A DNA stretch of 64,000 bases, taken from NCBI GenBank assembly GCA_016192455.1, contig JACPUC010000007.1, positions 226,818-290,817 on the forward strand, in the 5' to 3' direction. The first letter of the stretch is position 1. Every line of letters starts with the position of its first letter. The position numbers were made by a program, and so were the translations under genes. Shown piece after piece: positions 1 through 8,477 of the stretch. The notes under the pieces were generated by a model, which worked only from the letters and a program-made list of their open reading frames with translations, did not search any database and had not been told where the DNA came from. This stretch comes from Candidatus Tectimicrobiota bacterium. Its GTDB lineage: Bacteria > JACPUC01.

Positions 1-1199
1 GCATCGAACTCGTGCGGCTCGTAGGGAAGAATCTGCAGCTCGCACTCGCCGGTGCGCTGGAGCGCCGCGCAGAGACGCCGGTTCACGAGGGCCAGGCTGT
101 GGTCGACGAACTGCGTCCCTTCCCAGATGAGGCGCAGCGGTTCGCCCCGCCGGTCTCCGGCGGGAGCGCCGCCACGCCGAGCGGGTGCGGAAGCTGGCCG
201 TTCCTCAGGCCGCAGCAGGCCACGGAGATCCTGCCGCGCGGCCTCGAGGTCAAGCCGGCGGAGGAGCGAGGCGCGCCCGGCCTGACCGATGGCCCGCGCC
301 TGCTCGGCGGCCGCGAGGATGTCGCCGGCCCGCGCCCGCAGCATGCCCACATCGTTGCTCGCGAAGCAGTTCACCCCGTCTTTGAGGCCGGCCCCGGCGA
401 ACGTCAGGCAGAGGGTCGGCGTTCCCGTCAGGCGCGCTTCCCACCACTGGTAGGTCGGCGCGCTGTTCATGCCGCGAGCCGGCAGATGGAGGAGCGCGGC
501 GTACGCCTGAAGGGCCGCAGTCCAATCTTTCCAGGAGCGCGGCCGGCGCGCGTTTGGGACATCGGGGAAGTCTCCGAGCAAGAAGTGCGGCGTCGGCCCA
601 AGGGCGTGCCGGCGCACGGCGTCGCGCTGCTCAATGCCGTCATGCCTTGCATCGCCCGCGTAGAGGATCGCCGCCACGCCGCCGCGATGCGGCGTGTAGC
701 GCTCCGGCAGGAGCGGCGGCATGGTGAGGAAGACGTGCCGCGCCTCGGGGAACCGCTGGTAGCCGTAGGCCGTCCCCTGCTCCCGCAGGTGCACGAAAGT
801 GGCGCCCCGCAGCCGCGGGCGGAGACTGGCAAGGGCGGCGGCTTGCTGCGCGTCCTCCAGGAGCTCGTCAAACCCCGACCACGGCAGGATGAAGGCGCCC
901 CGCTGCGGCATGGGCAGGGTGCGCAGCGCCGTCGGGGTGCCGAAGAGCACGACTTCATAGGAACCGGCCTTGATCGCCTCGGCGGCCGTCTTCGGCTCGA
1001 TGCCGGCAAGGCGCCCCGCAGCTCCGTTGAGGCTCTCTCCACGCGCCGCTGTCACCTCTTGGGCGGAGGGCTCTCCGACAGTGGGGACAAAGAGCGGATC
1101 GCCCGAGCAGTTCACCGCCTCGACGCAGTCCCACAACGGAGCCAGAATCTCGCCGAGGGGGAAGTAGAGGTCGCAGAAGAGAGCGCGGCGTTCACGCAC
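1..1199 (-). CDS. glycosyltransferase, two GT-B-like modules, truncated by window edge
   Basis: The frame is open from a GTG at 1199 to the left window edge, so the 3' end is missing. An AGGGGG ribosome binding site lies 9 bases before the GTG. The first ~330 codons look like a GT-B-type glycosyltransferase: a C-terminal-domain-like block reads NSAPTYQWWEARLTGTPTL, followed by an Ala/Glu-rich helix. After a Pro/Ala/Gly linker a second module begins with LRLIWEGTQFVDHSLALVNR, a start seen in family 4 (group 1) glycosyltransferases. It lies 67 bp downstream of the radical SAM gene and probably shares its transcript. The substrate is unknown. Given the flagellar neighbourhood, glycosylation of flagellin or surface polysaccharide is a reasonable guess only. 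The exact start is uncertain because the frame stays open upstream of the GTG. Confidence 0.7.
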   Translation of the reverse strand, partial: MRERRALFCDLYFPLGEILAPLWDCVEAVNCSGDPLFVPTVGEPSAQEVTAARGESLNGAAGRLAGIEPKTAAEAIKAGSYEVVLFGTPTALRTLPMPQRGAFILPWSGFDELLEDAQQAAALASLRPRLRGATFVHLREQGTAYGYQRFPEARHVFLTMPPLLPERYTPHRGGVAAILYAGDARHDGIEQRDAVRRHALGPTPHFLLGDFPDVPNARRPRSWKDWTAALQAYAALLHLPARGMNSAPTYQWWEARLTGTPTLCLTFAGAGLKDGVNCFASNDVGMLRARAGDILAAAEQARAIGQAGRASLLRRLDLEAARQDLRGLLRPEERPASAPARRGGAPAGDRRGEPLRLIWEGTQFVDHSLALVNRRLCAALQRTGECELQILPYEPHEFD

Positions 1200-1266
1200 G
1201 AAGGAGGTCCCCCTTGCAGCCCTGAGGTCCAGCGCGGCTTGGGCTGCGTACTTATGAGACTCACGG

Positions 1267-2733
1267 CTAGGCCGCGGCGCGCGCCCGCAGCCCCTTGAAA
1301 TCGAGCAGGTGGCCGACGACCGGCCTGACGCCGCGCAGGAGGTAGCGCACGTCATCGACGGTGCGCACCTTGCTGAGCTTGCGCGCCAGGAAGCGGACAT
1401 CGAGGAAGCCGCGGTAGAGCCCGCGGCACATCGCCATCACCTCATCGGGCGTCATATCGGGGGTAACGAAGACCGGCTCCCGCATGTCGAGGCGCTCGTA
1501 CTCGGTCGGCCCGATCCGCAGCCAGCCGTTCGCCACGGCGTCGCGAAAGAGCGGCGTCCCCGGGTAGGGCATCACCACGGTGGCCTGGAGCATCTCCGCG
1601 TAGCCTTCCGCCATGAGCTGCCGGGCCAGGGCCAGGGTGCGCTTGGCATCCTGGCGCGTCTCCCACGGGTAGCCCACCATGGTGGTGAGGTGGAGATCGA
1701 GGCCGGCCGCCTTGGCGATGCGGCAGCCCTCCCAAATCTGCTCCACGGTGATCCCCTTCTTCAGACGGTCGAGGGTTGCCTGGTTGGCCGATTCCAGGCC
1801 GATCTTCATGAGCCGGAATCCAGCCCGCTTCATAAGCTCCGCGTTTCGTTCCGTCAGCAGGTCGAAGCGGAAGTTGAGGTCGAAGAGAATCTGCCGGTGC
1901 AGCCCTCTCTCGATGAGCCCCTCGCAGAAGGTGCGCAGCCAGCCGCCGGCGGGGAAGGTGCCGGTGTCATCGAAGACCTCGCGCACCCCGTAGCGGCTCA
2001 CCAGCATCTCGATCTCATCAAGGAGGCTCTTGGGCGAGCGGCTGCGGAACTTCGGGAAGAGCGTGGTCCAGGAGCAGAAGGTGCAGGCGTTCTTGGCGCA
2101 GTCGCGGCCGACCATGGTGCGGATGAAGGGGGCGCGCTTGTAGAACTTCTCGCCATAGTTGAACCACTTCGTGAGGTCCCGGTCGATGAGGGGCAGGCTA
2201 TCGAGGTCGTAGTCCTGCTCGAATCCGCCGCTGCTCTCGATCTCCCCCTGCCTGCGATGCCAGACGCCGGACGGCAGGGCGGCACGCCCTTGCAGGGCCT
2301 CGACCAGCCCTTTCAGTTGGAAGTCGAAGTAGCCGCCGGTGATGACGAAGTCCACGGGCGAGGCCCGCAGCGATTCTTCCGGGAACGCCGTGACGTGGTC
2401 GCCCATGAGTACGAGGCGCGTCTCGGGGAGCTCCGCCTTCAGCCTGGCGATGATCCCCCAGTGCTGCTTCACCACCGGGGATTTCGTCTCCATGGCGACA
2501 AGCTGGGGGCGCACCTCGAGAACGTGGGCCATGAACTGGTCAAAGGACCAGCGCTCGGCCAGGCCGTCACTCCAGAGCACCTCATGGCCGGCATGCTTGA
2601 GGAGCGTCGCCGCGCTCGCGGGCACGACGGGGTAGAGGAAGGTGGGATTGTGGAACCACTGGAACTGGCGGTTCTGTCCCAAAAGCGGTGTCCCCTCCCC
2701 CTGCAGCGGGGGATAGGCGATCATGATCTTCAT
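1267..2733 (-). CDS. B12-binding domain radical SAM protein
   Basis: A 488-residue protein with the two-part layout of the cobalamin-binding radical SAM family. The N-terminal ~170 residues form a B12-binding-like Rossmann region (IAYPPLQGEGTP start, then RLVLMGDHVTAFPEE and VDFVITGGY). The radical SAM core follows, with the cluster motif C-A-K-N-A-C-T-F-C-S-W near residue 217. Its spacing is CX4CX2C rather than the usual CX3CX2C. Later core blocks include FDLNFRFDLLT and MKIGLESANQATLDRLKKG. Family members catalyse difficult methylations or rearrangements, often on lipids, sugars or antibiotics. The substrate here cannot be read. The gene lies between two glycosyltransferase genes, which suggests a role in modifying a sugar or lipid. 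It starts 131 bp after the TPR-glycosyltransferase stop. Confidence 0.85.
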   Translation of the reverse strand: MKIMIAYPPLQGEGTPLLGQNRQFQWFHNPTFLYPVVPASAATLLKHAGHEVLWSDGLAERWSFDQFMAHVLEVRPQLVAMETKSPVVKQHWGIIARLKAELPETRLVLMGDHVTAFPEESLRASPVDFVITGGYFDFQLKGLVEALQGRAALPSGVWHRRQGEIESSGGFEQDYDLDSLPLIDRDLTKWFNYGEKFYKRAPFIRTMVGRDCAKNACTFCSWTTLFPKFRSRSPKSLLDEIEMLVSRYGVREVFDDTGTFPAGGWLRTFCEGLIERGLHRQILFDLNFRFDLLTERNAELMKRAGFRLMKIGLESANQATLDRLKKGITVEQIWEGCRIAKAAGLDLHLTTMVGYPWETRQDAKRTLALARQLMAEGYAEMLQATVVMPYPGTPLFRDAVANGWLRIGPTEYERLDMREPVFVTPDMTPDEVMAMCRGLYRGFLDVRFLARKLSKVRTVDDVRYLLRGVRPVVGHLLDFKGLRARAAA

Positions 2734-2864
2734 CGCGCACCTTTACCTTGTGATCCCGCGAACCTCCGCGTCCGGCGCGGGGAACGCCGCCGCGGCATCG
2801 CCGGGGGTTGCCTCGTGGTGGACGCACCCATTCAGGGTGACCCCGCGCACGCAGCCTGCCAGGG

Positions 2865-5657
2865 TTAAGCAAGGTCCTCGATTTCCGGCCGGGCCGGCGC
2901 CGGCGGGCTGGTCTCCCTTGCCGGCCGCGACTGCGCCGCCGCGCGACGTGGGCCGTCGAGGTGCTTCCGCCGGCGCTGGCGGGCGTCATCGAGGTCGCGC
3001 GCCAGCAAACCGCGCAGGAAGTAGAGGCCGTAGGTCCAATGCGTCGCCAGGCTGCCGGCCATCACCAACAGGGAGGACGAGAGGCTGAGGGTGCTCAGTC
3101 CCGTCAGCGCGGCGGCCGCGGCGTAGGCGGCGAGCATGCCGGCGTAGCCCCACCAGCCAACGGGGTGGACGAGCCCGGCGAGCCAGCCAAAGGCGCACGC
3201 CGCCGTGAACGCCGAGGGAAGGAAGTAGCCGGCGCGCCGGGAGGTTGCCGGGAAGCGCTTCACGAAGAAGCCCCGGTGCAGGGCATAGCGCCGCACCTGC
3301 CGAAGGTGCGCCCGGAAGAGCGCCCGGCGGTGATGGAAGACGACCGCATCGGGATCGTAGATGATGCGCTGCCCCAGCTCGTGGACGATGCGGCTGCAGA
3401 GGACGGTATCCTCGCCGGGCCAGTAGTCGCACTGGCAGCCGCCGAGGGCCGCCAGGACGCCGGCGCGCACCAGGAGGTTGCAGGTAGGGAAGTCATCCAC
3501 CTCTTGGTAGGTGCCAGGCAGGTAGCGGTAGCGGTAGGGCCCGCTCACCAGGCGCGAGGCGAAGAGGACGCCGCTGAGCCGCTGCCGGCGCGAGTCGCTG
3601 CTGGGGGTCACCCCCGGCCCGCCGACCGCCGCCACGTCGGCAAGCTGGAAGTTGCGCACCGCCATCCGCAACCAGTCGCGACGCGGGTAGGCATCGTCAT
3701 CGAGGAAGGCGATGATCTCGCCGCGGGCGCTGCGCCACCCCTGGTCACGCTTGGCCGCCGGCGAGAGCGGCCCGGTGGGGATGATGCGCACGTTCGCCTG
3801 CGCCGTCGTTATCGGCTCATCCGGCAGGACGATGATCTCCACGTCCGGATAGTCAAGCTGGGCGCAGTGCCGCAGGCACTCCTCGAGGTACGGCGAGGCG
3901 CCCCCCGCGGCAATCACCACGGAGACCGACGGAGACGCCAGGAGGGGCAGACGCGGGCGCTCGTAGTAGCGCAGGTAGCGCAACCGATAGTAGATGCCAA
4001 GGGTGTCGAGGGCGGTGCGCAGCACATCCTGCATGCCGATGCGGCTGCGAGCCCGGGAGAAGTTCAGCTCGATGGGCGCCTCGGCGATGCGGTAGCCGAG
4101 CTGCCGGGCCACGACGAGCAGCTCGACGTCGAAGGCGTACTGCTTCTCGATCAGGCGCGGCAGCACGTCCTGGAGCACCTGCCGCTTGAAGAGCTTCAGC
4201 CCCGTCTGGGTATCGCGCACCGGCAGCCCGAAAAGCAGCTTCAGCACCGCCGCGTAGAGCGTGCTGAGGAGGCGGCGGCGCAGCGGGTAGTGGAGGCGTG
4301 ATTGCGGATGCCGCTTCGAGCCCACGACGATGTCGGCCCCCTCGCGCTCCATGGTGTCGAGAAGCCCGGCAATAAGCCGGGGGTGGAGCTCGAGATCGGC
4401 GTCGAGGAAGACGACGAGGTCGCCGCTCGCTGCCTGGCTCGCCCGCCGCAGGGCCATCCCCTTCCCCTGGTTCTCGCCGTTGCCCCAGACGTGGACGTTG
4501 TCCAGGTTGTGCGCCAAGAGCTCGGCCACCGCCTTGGTGTCGTCCTTGCTCCCGTCATCGGCCACGATGATCTCGAAGTCGCAGCCGAGGTCCCGCAGGA
4601 CGCGCTCCGTCTCGCGGATATTGCTGAGGAGGTGGGCGCACTCGTTGTACGCCGGCATGAGGACGGAAATCTTGCGCCCAGGCCTGCCGGCGCGCGGGGG
4701 CGTCAGAGGCGACGGCCGGCCGGGAAGGCCGGTCCACCTCTCCTGGCCAGCCGCCACGGGCTGAGGCTGGAGAGACGCGCCCTCCTCGTGCCAGAGCTGA
4801 CGGGCCCGCTCCACCATGCCGCGGCGAGCGTAACAGGCGGTGAGGCCATGCTTGGCGGCGGCATGGGCGGGCTCGATGTCGAGACAGGCGGTGAACGCTT
4901 CGCTGGCGGCCTCCAGGTTTCCAAGGCTGAAGAGCGCGGCGGCAAGGCTGTAACGGTACGCCGCGTTGCGGGGTTCGAGGGCCACCGCTTCCCGATATGC
5001 AGCCGCCGCTGCCTCCGCCGCGCCGTGCTCCGCTTCCAGGGCGCCGCGCAGGTGGTGCGCCAAAGCGTTGCGCGGCTCGAGCTCCGTGACCCGCCGCAGG
5101 TGCTCGAGCGCCGCCGCCGGCCGCCTCGTCTCCATGGAGAGGACGCCGAGGTTGAAGTGCGCATCAGCGGAGTTCGGCTGGAGCTGCAGCGCGCGGGCAA
5201 AATGGTCCTCGGCTTTCCGCAGCTCCCCGACGAGTTGGCAGAGGACGCCGAGATCATTGGCGAGGGAGCAGTCATCAGGGTTGCGACGGCTGGCGCGCTC
5301 GAGATAGGCCCGGGCGCGTTCGAGGTCATGTTGGTGGTAGGCGATCTGCCCCAGGGCGCAGAGGAGCTCGGCATCCTCAGCTGCATCCTGGAGCAGCCCC
5401 TCATAGAGCCGCGCCGCGGCCTTGAACTGAGCACGGTGCAGGTAGAGCTTCGCCAACACGCGCCGCACCTCGCGATCCGCGGGCTGCGTCGCAAGCGCCG
5501 CCTCGAGGTGCTCGCAGGCGTCGTGCACATCACCGCGCGCCATGGCATGCCACCCCAGGGCGAGGTGCGCCTCGCGGTGCTGCGGCTGGCGCTTCAAGAT
5601 ACGTTTGGCGCGCTTCAGCTTGGCGTGGGAGAGAGCTTGACCCATTGCTTGCCCCAT
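2865..5657 (-). CDS. TPR protein fused to two family 2 glycosyltransferase domains with membrane anchor
   Basis: About 930 residues from the ATG at 5657. Residues ~15-295 are seven to eight tetratricopeptide repeats (typical LGVLSMETRRPAAALEHLRRV units). Residues ~330-560 are a GT2 domain of the dolichol-phosphate-mannose-synthase type (SVLMPAYNE start, ADDGSKDDT, and LDADLELHP as the metal-binding DxD). A second GT2 domain at ~585-800 has VSVVIAAGG, FLDDDAYPR and the acceptor-site-like WPGEDTVLCSR. The C-terminal ~120 residues carry three to four hydrophobic segments, so the catalytic parts probably face the cytoplasm at the inner membrane. The same frame stays open upstream to a GTG at 6047, but that stretch is arginine/alanine-rich low-complexity sequence and I exclude it. 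A likely role is sugar transfer to a lipid carrier or a flagellar or surface protein. Confidence 0.8.
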   Translation of the reverse strand: MGQAMGQALSHAKLKRAKRILKRQPQHREAHLALGWHAMARGDVHDACEHLEAALATQPADREVRRVLAKLYLHRAQFKAAARLYEGLLQDAAEDAELLCALGQIAYHQHDLERARAYLERASRRNPDDCSLANDLGVLCQLVGELRKAEDHFARALQLQPNSADAHFNLGVLSMETRRPAAALEHLRRVTELEPRNALAHHLRGALEAEHGAAEAAAAAYREAVALEPRNAAYRYSLAAALFSLGNLEAASEAFTACLDIEPAHAAAKHGLTACYARRGMVERARQLWHEEGASLQPQPVAAGQERWTGLPGRPSPLTPPRAGRPGRKISVLMPAYNECAHLLSNIRETERVLRDLGCDFEIIVADDGSKDDTKAVAELLAHNLDNVHVWGNGENQGKGMALRRASQAASGDLVVFLDADLELHPRLIAGLLDTMEREGADIVVGSKRHPQSRLHYPLRRRLLSTLYAAVLKLLFGLPVRDTQTGLKLFKRQVLQDVLPRLIEKQYAFDVELLVVARQLGYRIAEAPIELNFSRARSRIGMQDVLRTALDTLGIYYRLRYLRYYERPRLPLLASPSVSVVIAAGGASPYLEECLRHCAQLDYPDVEIIVLPDEPITTAQANVRIIPTGPLSPAAKRDQGWRSARGEIIAFLDDDAYPRRDWLRMAVRNFQLADVAAVGGPGVTPSSDSRRQRLSGVLFASRLVSGPYRYRYLPGTYQEVDDFPTCNLLVRAGVLAALGGCQCDYWPGEDTVLCSRIVHELGQRIIYDPDAVVFHHRRALFRAHLRQVRRYALHRGFFVKRFPATSRRAGYFLPSAFTAACAFGWLAGLVHPVGWWGYAGMLAAYAAAAALTGLSTLSLSSSLLVMAGSLATHWTYGLYFLRGLLARDLDDARQRRRKHLDGPRRAAAQSRPARETSPPAPARPEIEDLA

Positions 5658-6583
5658 GTCGCGCTCGGCGTCCGCCGCGGCCGCAGCAGCCAGCGGGCGG
5701 GCGCGCCTCCTCCGTCCTCGGTCCGCGGGGCGCACGCTGGCGCGGCGGCGGCGTTGCGGCGCGCCAGCAGCAGCCCCCCGCGCGGACGGCTCCGCTCTGA
5801 CGAAGAGCAAAGGGCATGCCAGGCCGCGCTGGCCTCGGCGCTTCGCCGCCTCGAGTGTCATTACGGGGAACCGCGCCTCAGGCACGGCGTCCAGGAGGAT
5901 GTACCGCTTGGAGCCGTTGGCGCGGGGTGTGCGCAGCGAGGCGGCGAGGATGCCGTCCCCGGCAACGACGGCCTTGAGGTTGCGAGGCGGGAAAGGTGTT
6001 GTGGCGAGCTCCTGGCAATTGTCCTGAGGTTTTCCCAAGGGAGGCACGGAACGTTTGACGCCGGCGCGGTAAATCTTGCCGATTCGGCGGGGAGCGGGCG
6101 GCGCGGCATGCTGCCGAGAGCGCGTCTTCCTGCGCTGGACGTTACGACTTGGGGAGGGGGGTACGGGAGGTCCGGATCGCCGCAGAGTGTGAGGCTGAGG
6201 AACGCGAGGGGGCGGGAGAACGGCTGGCAGTCAAGGGTGGGCGCGCCTCTGCGGCTGGGAGATGCGGCGCGCTGGGCGCGCCTGGGGCAGCTTCGGTCTG
6301 AACCTGTCGCCCCGGTCCCCACCGCAACCACCCTTGTGGGAACTCTGCCGTTGAGCGCCAGGTGGAGAAAGGAGGCGGCGCCAGACTGCCGAGATTCACC
6401 GTTGGGCAACGTGCCAGCATGCCTGCTCTTGCTCGCTGGGGCGACGCTGTCTCAAACAACCTGCGCCAAACTCCATCGCGCTCCAGGTACGGCGGCATTC
6501 CACCGGGCACCACGAGGCCCCAGATTTGTCAGGCCGGCGGGAGCTCCTCGCGCGGCGGCGGACCATCACCCCGCCAGTGCGGG
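5658..6583. other. ~0.9-kb spacer without a supported gene
   Basis: Lies between fliW and the TPR-glycosyltransferase gene. Both strands carry open frames, but their translations are Arg/Ala/Pro-rich and show no domain signature. No tRNA, rRNA, repeat or sigma54-type GG-N10-GC element was found on the minus strand. It probably holds the promoter of the glycosyltransferase unit and the end of the flagellar transcript, but I could not pinpoint either. The upstream extension of the glycosyltransferase frame (5658-6047) could be coding if translation starts at the GTG at 6047. Confidence 0.5.
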
Positions 6584-7030
6584 TCAGACATTCACGAGCT
6601 CGCGCATCTCCCGCAGGATGTAGTGCCGCGTGGTGTACTGGCTGTCGCTGAGGACGATCTGCTTGCCAAGCAGGGTGCGGTGGTTGAACAGGAGCGGTCC
6701 CTGGAGGTTCGCGCTGATGTCCTCCGGAGCCTCCCGAACCGTCACGATGACCGCCAGCACGAGGTCGCTCGACTCCGTCACACCCAGCTCCCGCCGCAGC
6801 GCCTCGGTCAGCGCCACGTGGTAATCGGGTCTGAACAGGAGGGGATCGATGATGATGAACGCCAGGTGCGGGTCATCGACCGACTGCAGCCACTTGAAGG
6901 GAGAGTCGTCGGCGTAGTTCAGGACGACAAAGCGGTGGACCTGGGGGAACCCCAGCAAGCCCTCCGGGAAGGAAAAAAGCTTCTGCTCTCGCAGGTCAAT
7001 CTCACCAAGTCGTTTCGTGGACAGCTTCAT
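6584..7030 (-). CDS. fliW: flagellar assembly factor FliW
   Basis: 148 residues, the normal FliW length. Family hallmarks are visible: [18 protein letters not shown] near residue 20, [20 protein letters not shown] near residue 44, and the C-terminal block [11 protein letters not shown]. FliW is a protein antagonist of CsrA. It binds CsrA or flagellin in a partner switch, so that flagellin translation is matched to secretion (known for the family). Its ATG overlaps the csrA stop (ATGA at 7030-7027), which implies translational coupling and equal supply of the two partners. It is the last recognisable flagellar gene at this end of the locus. The flagellin it would control is not in the window. 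Confidence 0.95.
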   Translation of the reverse strand: MKLSTKRLGEIDLREQKLFSFPEGLLGFPQVHRFVVLNYADDSPFKWLQSVDDPHLAFIIIDPLLFRPDYHVALTEALRRELGVTESSDLVLAVIVTVREAPEDISANLQGPLLFNHRTLLGKQIVLSDSQYTTRHYILREMRELVNV

Positions 7031-7296
7031 GTCCGCATCTCCTTCGTGGCGCGCCGCTGCGGCCGGGTCGACTGCACCATCAGCCGATGCACCGCATCGA
7101 GCCCGAGCGAGCTCGAGGCGGCGGCGAGGCGGTTCTCCTCTTGAATGCGTTCGTAGATTTCCTCGCGGTGCACCTTGACGTGCGGCGGCGCCTCGATGCC
7201 GAGGCGAATGTTGCCGCCGCGGATGTCAAGCACCGTCATGGTAATCTCGTCGCCTATCCGAATTCGTTCTCCGACGCGGCGCGTAAGGATGAGCAT
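7027..7296 (-). CDS. csrA: carbon storage regulator CsrA
   Basis: 89 residues with the canonical start [19 protein letters not shown] and the core [29 protein letters not shown], including the RNA-contact residues around L4, R6 and R44-like positions. CsrA dimers bind ANGGA motifs near ribosome binding sites and block translation, classically of flagellin mRNA in FliW-containing bacteria. The C-terminal tail after residue ~60 is longer than in the 61-residue E. coli protein. It is arginine-rich near the end and may form an additional FliW or RNA contact (inference). It follows flgL by 111 bp, has an AGGGAGG ribosome binding site, and overlaps fliW by 4 bp. Confidence 0.96.
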   Translation of the reverse strand: MLILTRRVGERIRIGDEITMTVLDIRGGNIRLGIEAPPHVKVHREEIYERIQEENRLAAASSSLGLDAVHRLMVQSTRPQRRATKEMRT

Positions 7297-7407
7297 TGAT
7301 CACCCTCCCTGGTGTGCGCGTTGCATCCCTGCTTCACCGCACGACAAGCGCGCCCGCCCTCCGCCGTCGTGGCGCCGCCGCACGGGCGCGCAGCCGGCTC
7401 GCCCGCC

Positions 7408-8304
7408 CTAGCGCAAGAAGTCCAGCAGGCTCAAGGGCAGGACCTGCGCCGCCACCGCCATCGACACCTCCAGGTTCGACTGCTGGCTGGCAAGGTCCGA
7501 CAAGGCCTTCGTAAGATCAACATCCTGCGTCTCCGAGAGCGCGGTCTGCAACGTCAGCTCCACGTCGTTGAGGCCTTGCTCCATCACCTCAAGAAGCGCC
7601 ATGCGCGAGCCGACGCTTGAGACTTCGCGCTCCACCTGCTCGAAGCTCTCCGTCATCCGATCAATCTGGGCTTCAATACCCGTCACATTGTTCGAATTCA
7701 GGGCTGTGATCAGGGTCTGGATCTCCGTGAAGATATCCACCTCCCCGCGCGTGGATTGGAACACCCGGCTTCCCGGCGAGGTGCCCGCGATGCGCGTCGA
7801 GTCGCCGACCTGGAGCTCGATCGCGCCGTCGTCTCCGGCATAGGAGACCGTCCCGTCGGCCTGCAGGCTGAAGGGGACCACATCGGTCCGGCGCCCGGCG
7901 AAAAGGGAGTTGCCGCCAAACTTCGCATTGGCGAGCTGCAGCAACTGGTCGCGCAGCGCTTGCACCTCGTTGGCCGCGATCGTTCGCTCGTTGCTCGTGA
8001 GCGCCGAGTTCGACTGGGCGATCGCCAGGCTGCGCACCCGCTCGATGAGGCTGGAGGCGCTGGTCAGCGTCCCCTCCGCGGCGCGGAGCTGCGCGTTCAG
8101 GTGCGACACATTGCGGAGGTACTGGCGCGTGCGATCCAGGCCGGCGCCCTGGGTGACCACCTGATCCGCCGCCACGGGATCATCGGACGGCTTGGTGACC
8201 CGCTTCTGCGTCACGGCCTGGGTCTGCAACGCATCCAAGCGCCGCCGCTGCGCCTGCAAGGCACTCACCAGGCGATCCTGCATCATCTTCTGGGTAACCC
8301 GCAT
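7408..8304 (-). CDS. flgL: flagellar hook-associated protein 3 (FlgL)
   Basis: 298 residues, the usual FlgL size. It has the flagellin-like N terminus (MRVTQKMMQDRLVSALQAQRRRLD) and the conserved VTKPSDDPVAADQ near residue 38. The C-terminal helix (LTKALSDLASQQSNLEVSMAVAAQVLPLSLLDFL) matches the flagellin C-domain. FlgL is the second hook-filament junction protein and is exported through the flagellar type III apparatus, normally with the FlgN chaperone encoded two genes upstream. It lies 173 bp downstream of flgK. I see no promoter element in that gap and assume co-transcription from the flgF-side promoter or an unseen internal one. Confidence 0.95.
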   Translation of the reverse strand: MRVTQKMMQDRLVSALQAQRRRLDALQTQAVTQKRVTKPSDDPVAADQVVTQGAGLDRTRQYLRNVSHLNAQLRAAEGTLTSASSLIERVRSLAIAQSNSALTSNERTIAANEVQALRDQLLQLANAKFGGNSLFAGRRTDVVPFSLQADGTVSYAGDDGAIELQVGDSTRIAGTSPGSRVFQSTRGEVDIFTEIQTLITALNSNNVTGIEAQIDRMTESFEQVEREVSSVGSRMALLEVMEQGLNDVELTLQTALSETQDVDLTKALSDLASQQSNLEVSMAVAAQVLPLSLLDFLR

Positions 8305-8477
8305 CTGCCGATCCTTCCCGCGTCGCTCCCCAGCCTGGTGTGCGACCCCCCGGCAGAGAGCCTTCCCCGGCCAGGCTCGCCCGCGGGCTTGCGTGCCCGC
8401 GCCAGCCCCGTCCCCCGAGGACGCTCACAGGTGCGTCCACGACGCGCCACGCCTCATCTTCGAGAACCACTCAGTCG

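Noticed and set aside
12..1298. 428-codon plus-strand open frame
   Set aside because: Antisense to a minus-strand glycosyltransferase frame with recognisable domain sequence; the plus-strand translation is Arg/Pro-rich without motifs.
5658..6047. N-terminal extension of the TPR-glycosyltransferase protein
   Set aside because: Low-complexity Arg/Ala sequence with no domain, although the frame is open; kept only as an alternative.
6401..6430. TGGCACGTTGCC on the minus strand as a sigma54 promoter upstream of the glycosyltransferase
   Set aside because: The -24 and -12 boxes abut with no 4-base spacer; GG-N10-GC is not met.
4302..6623. 773-codon plus-strand open frame
   Set aside because: Antisense shadow of the TPR-glycosyltransferase gene, a typical effect of strong GC bias at third codon positions.
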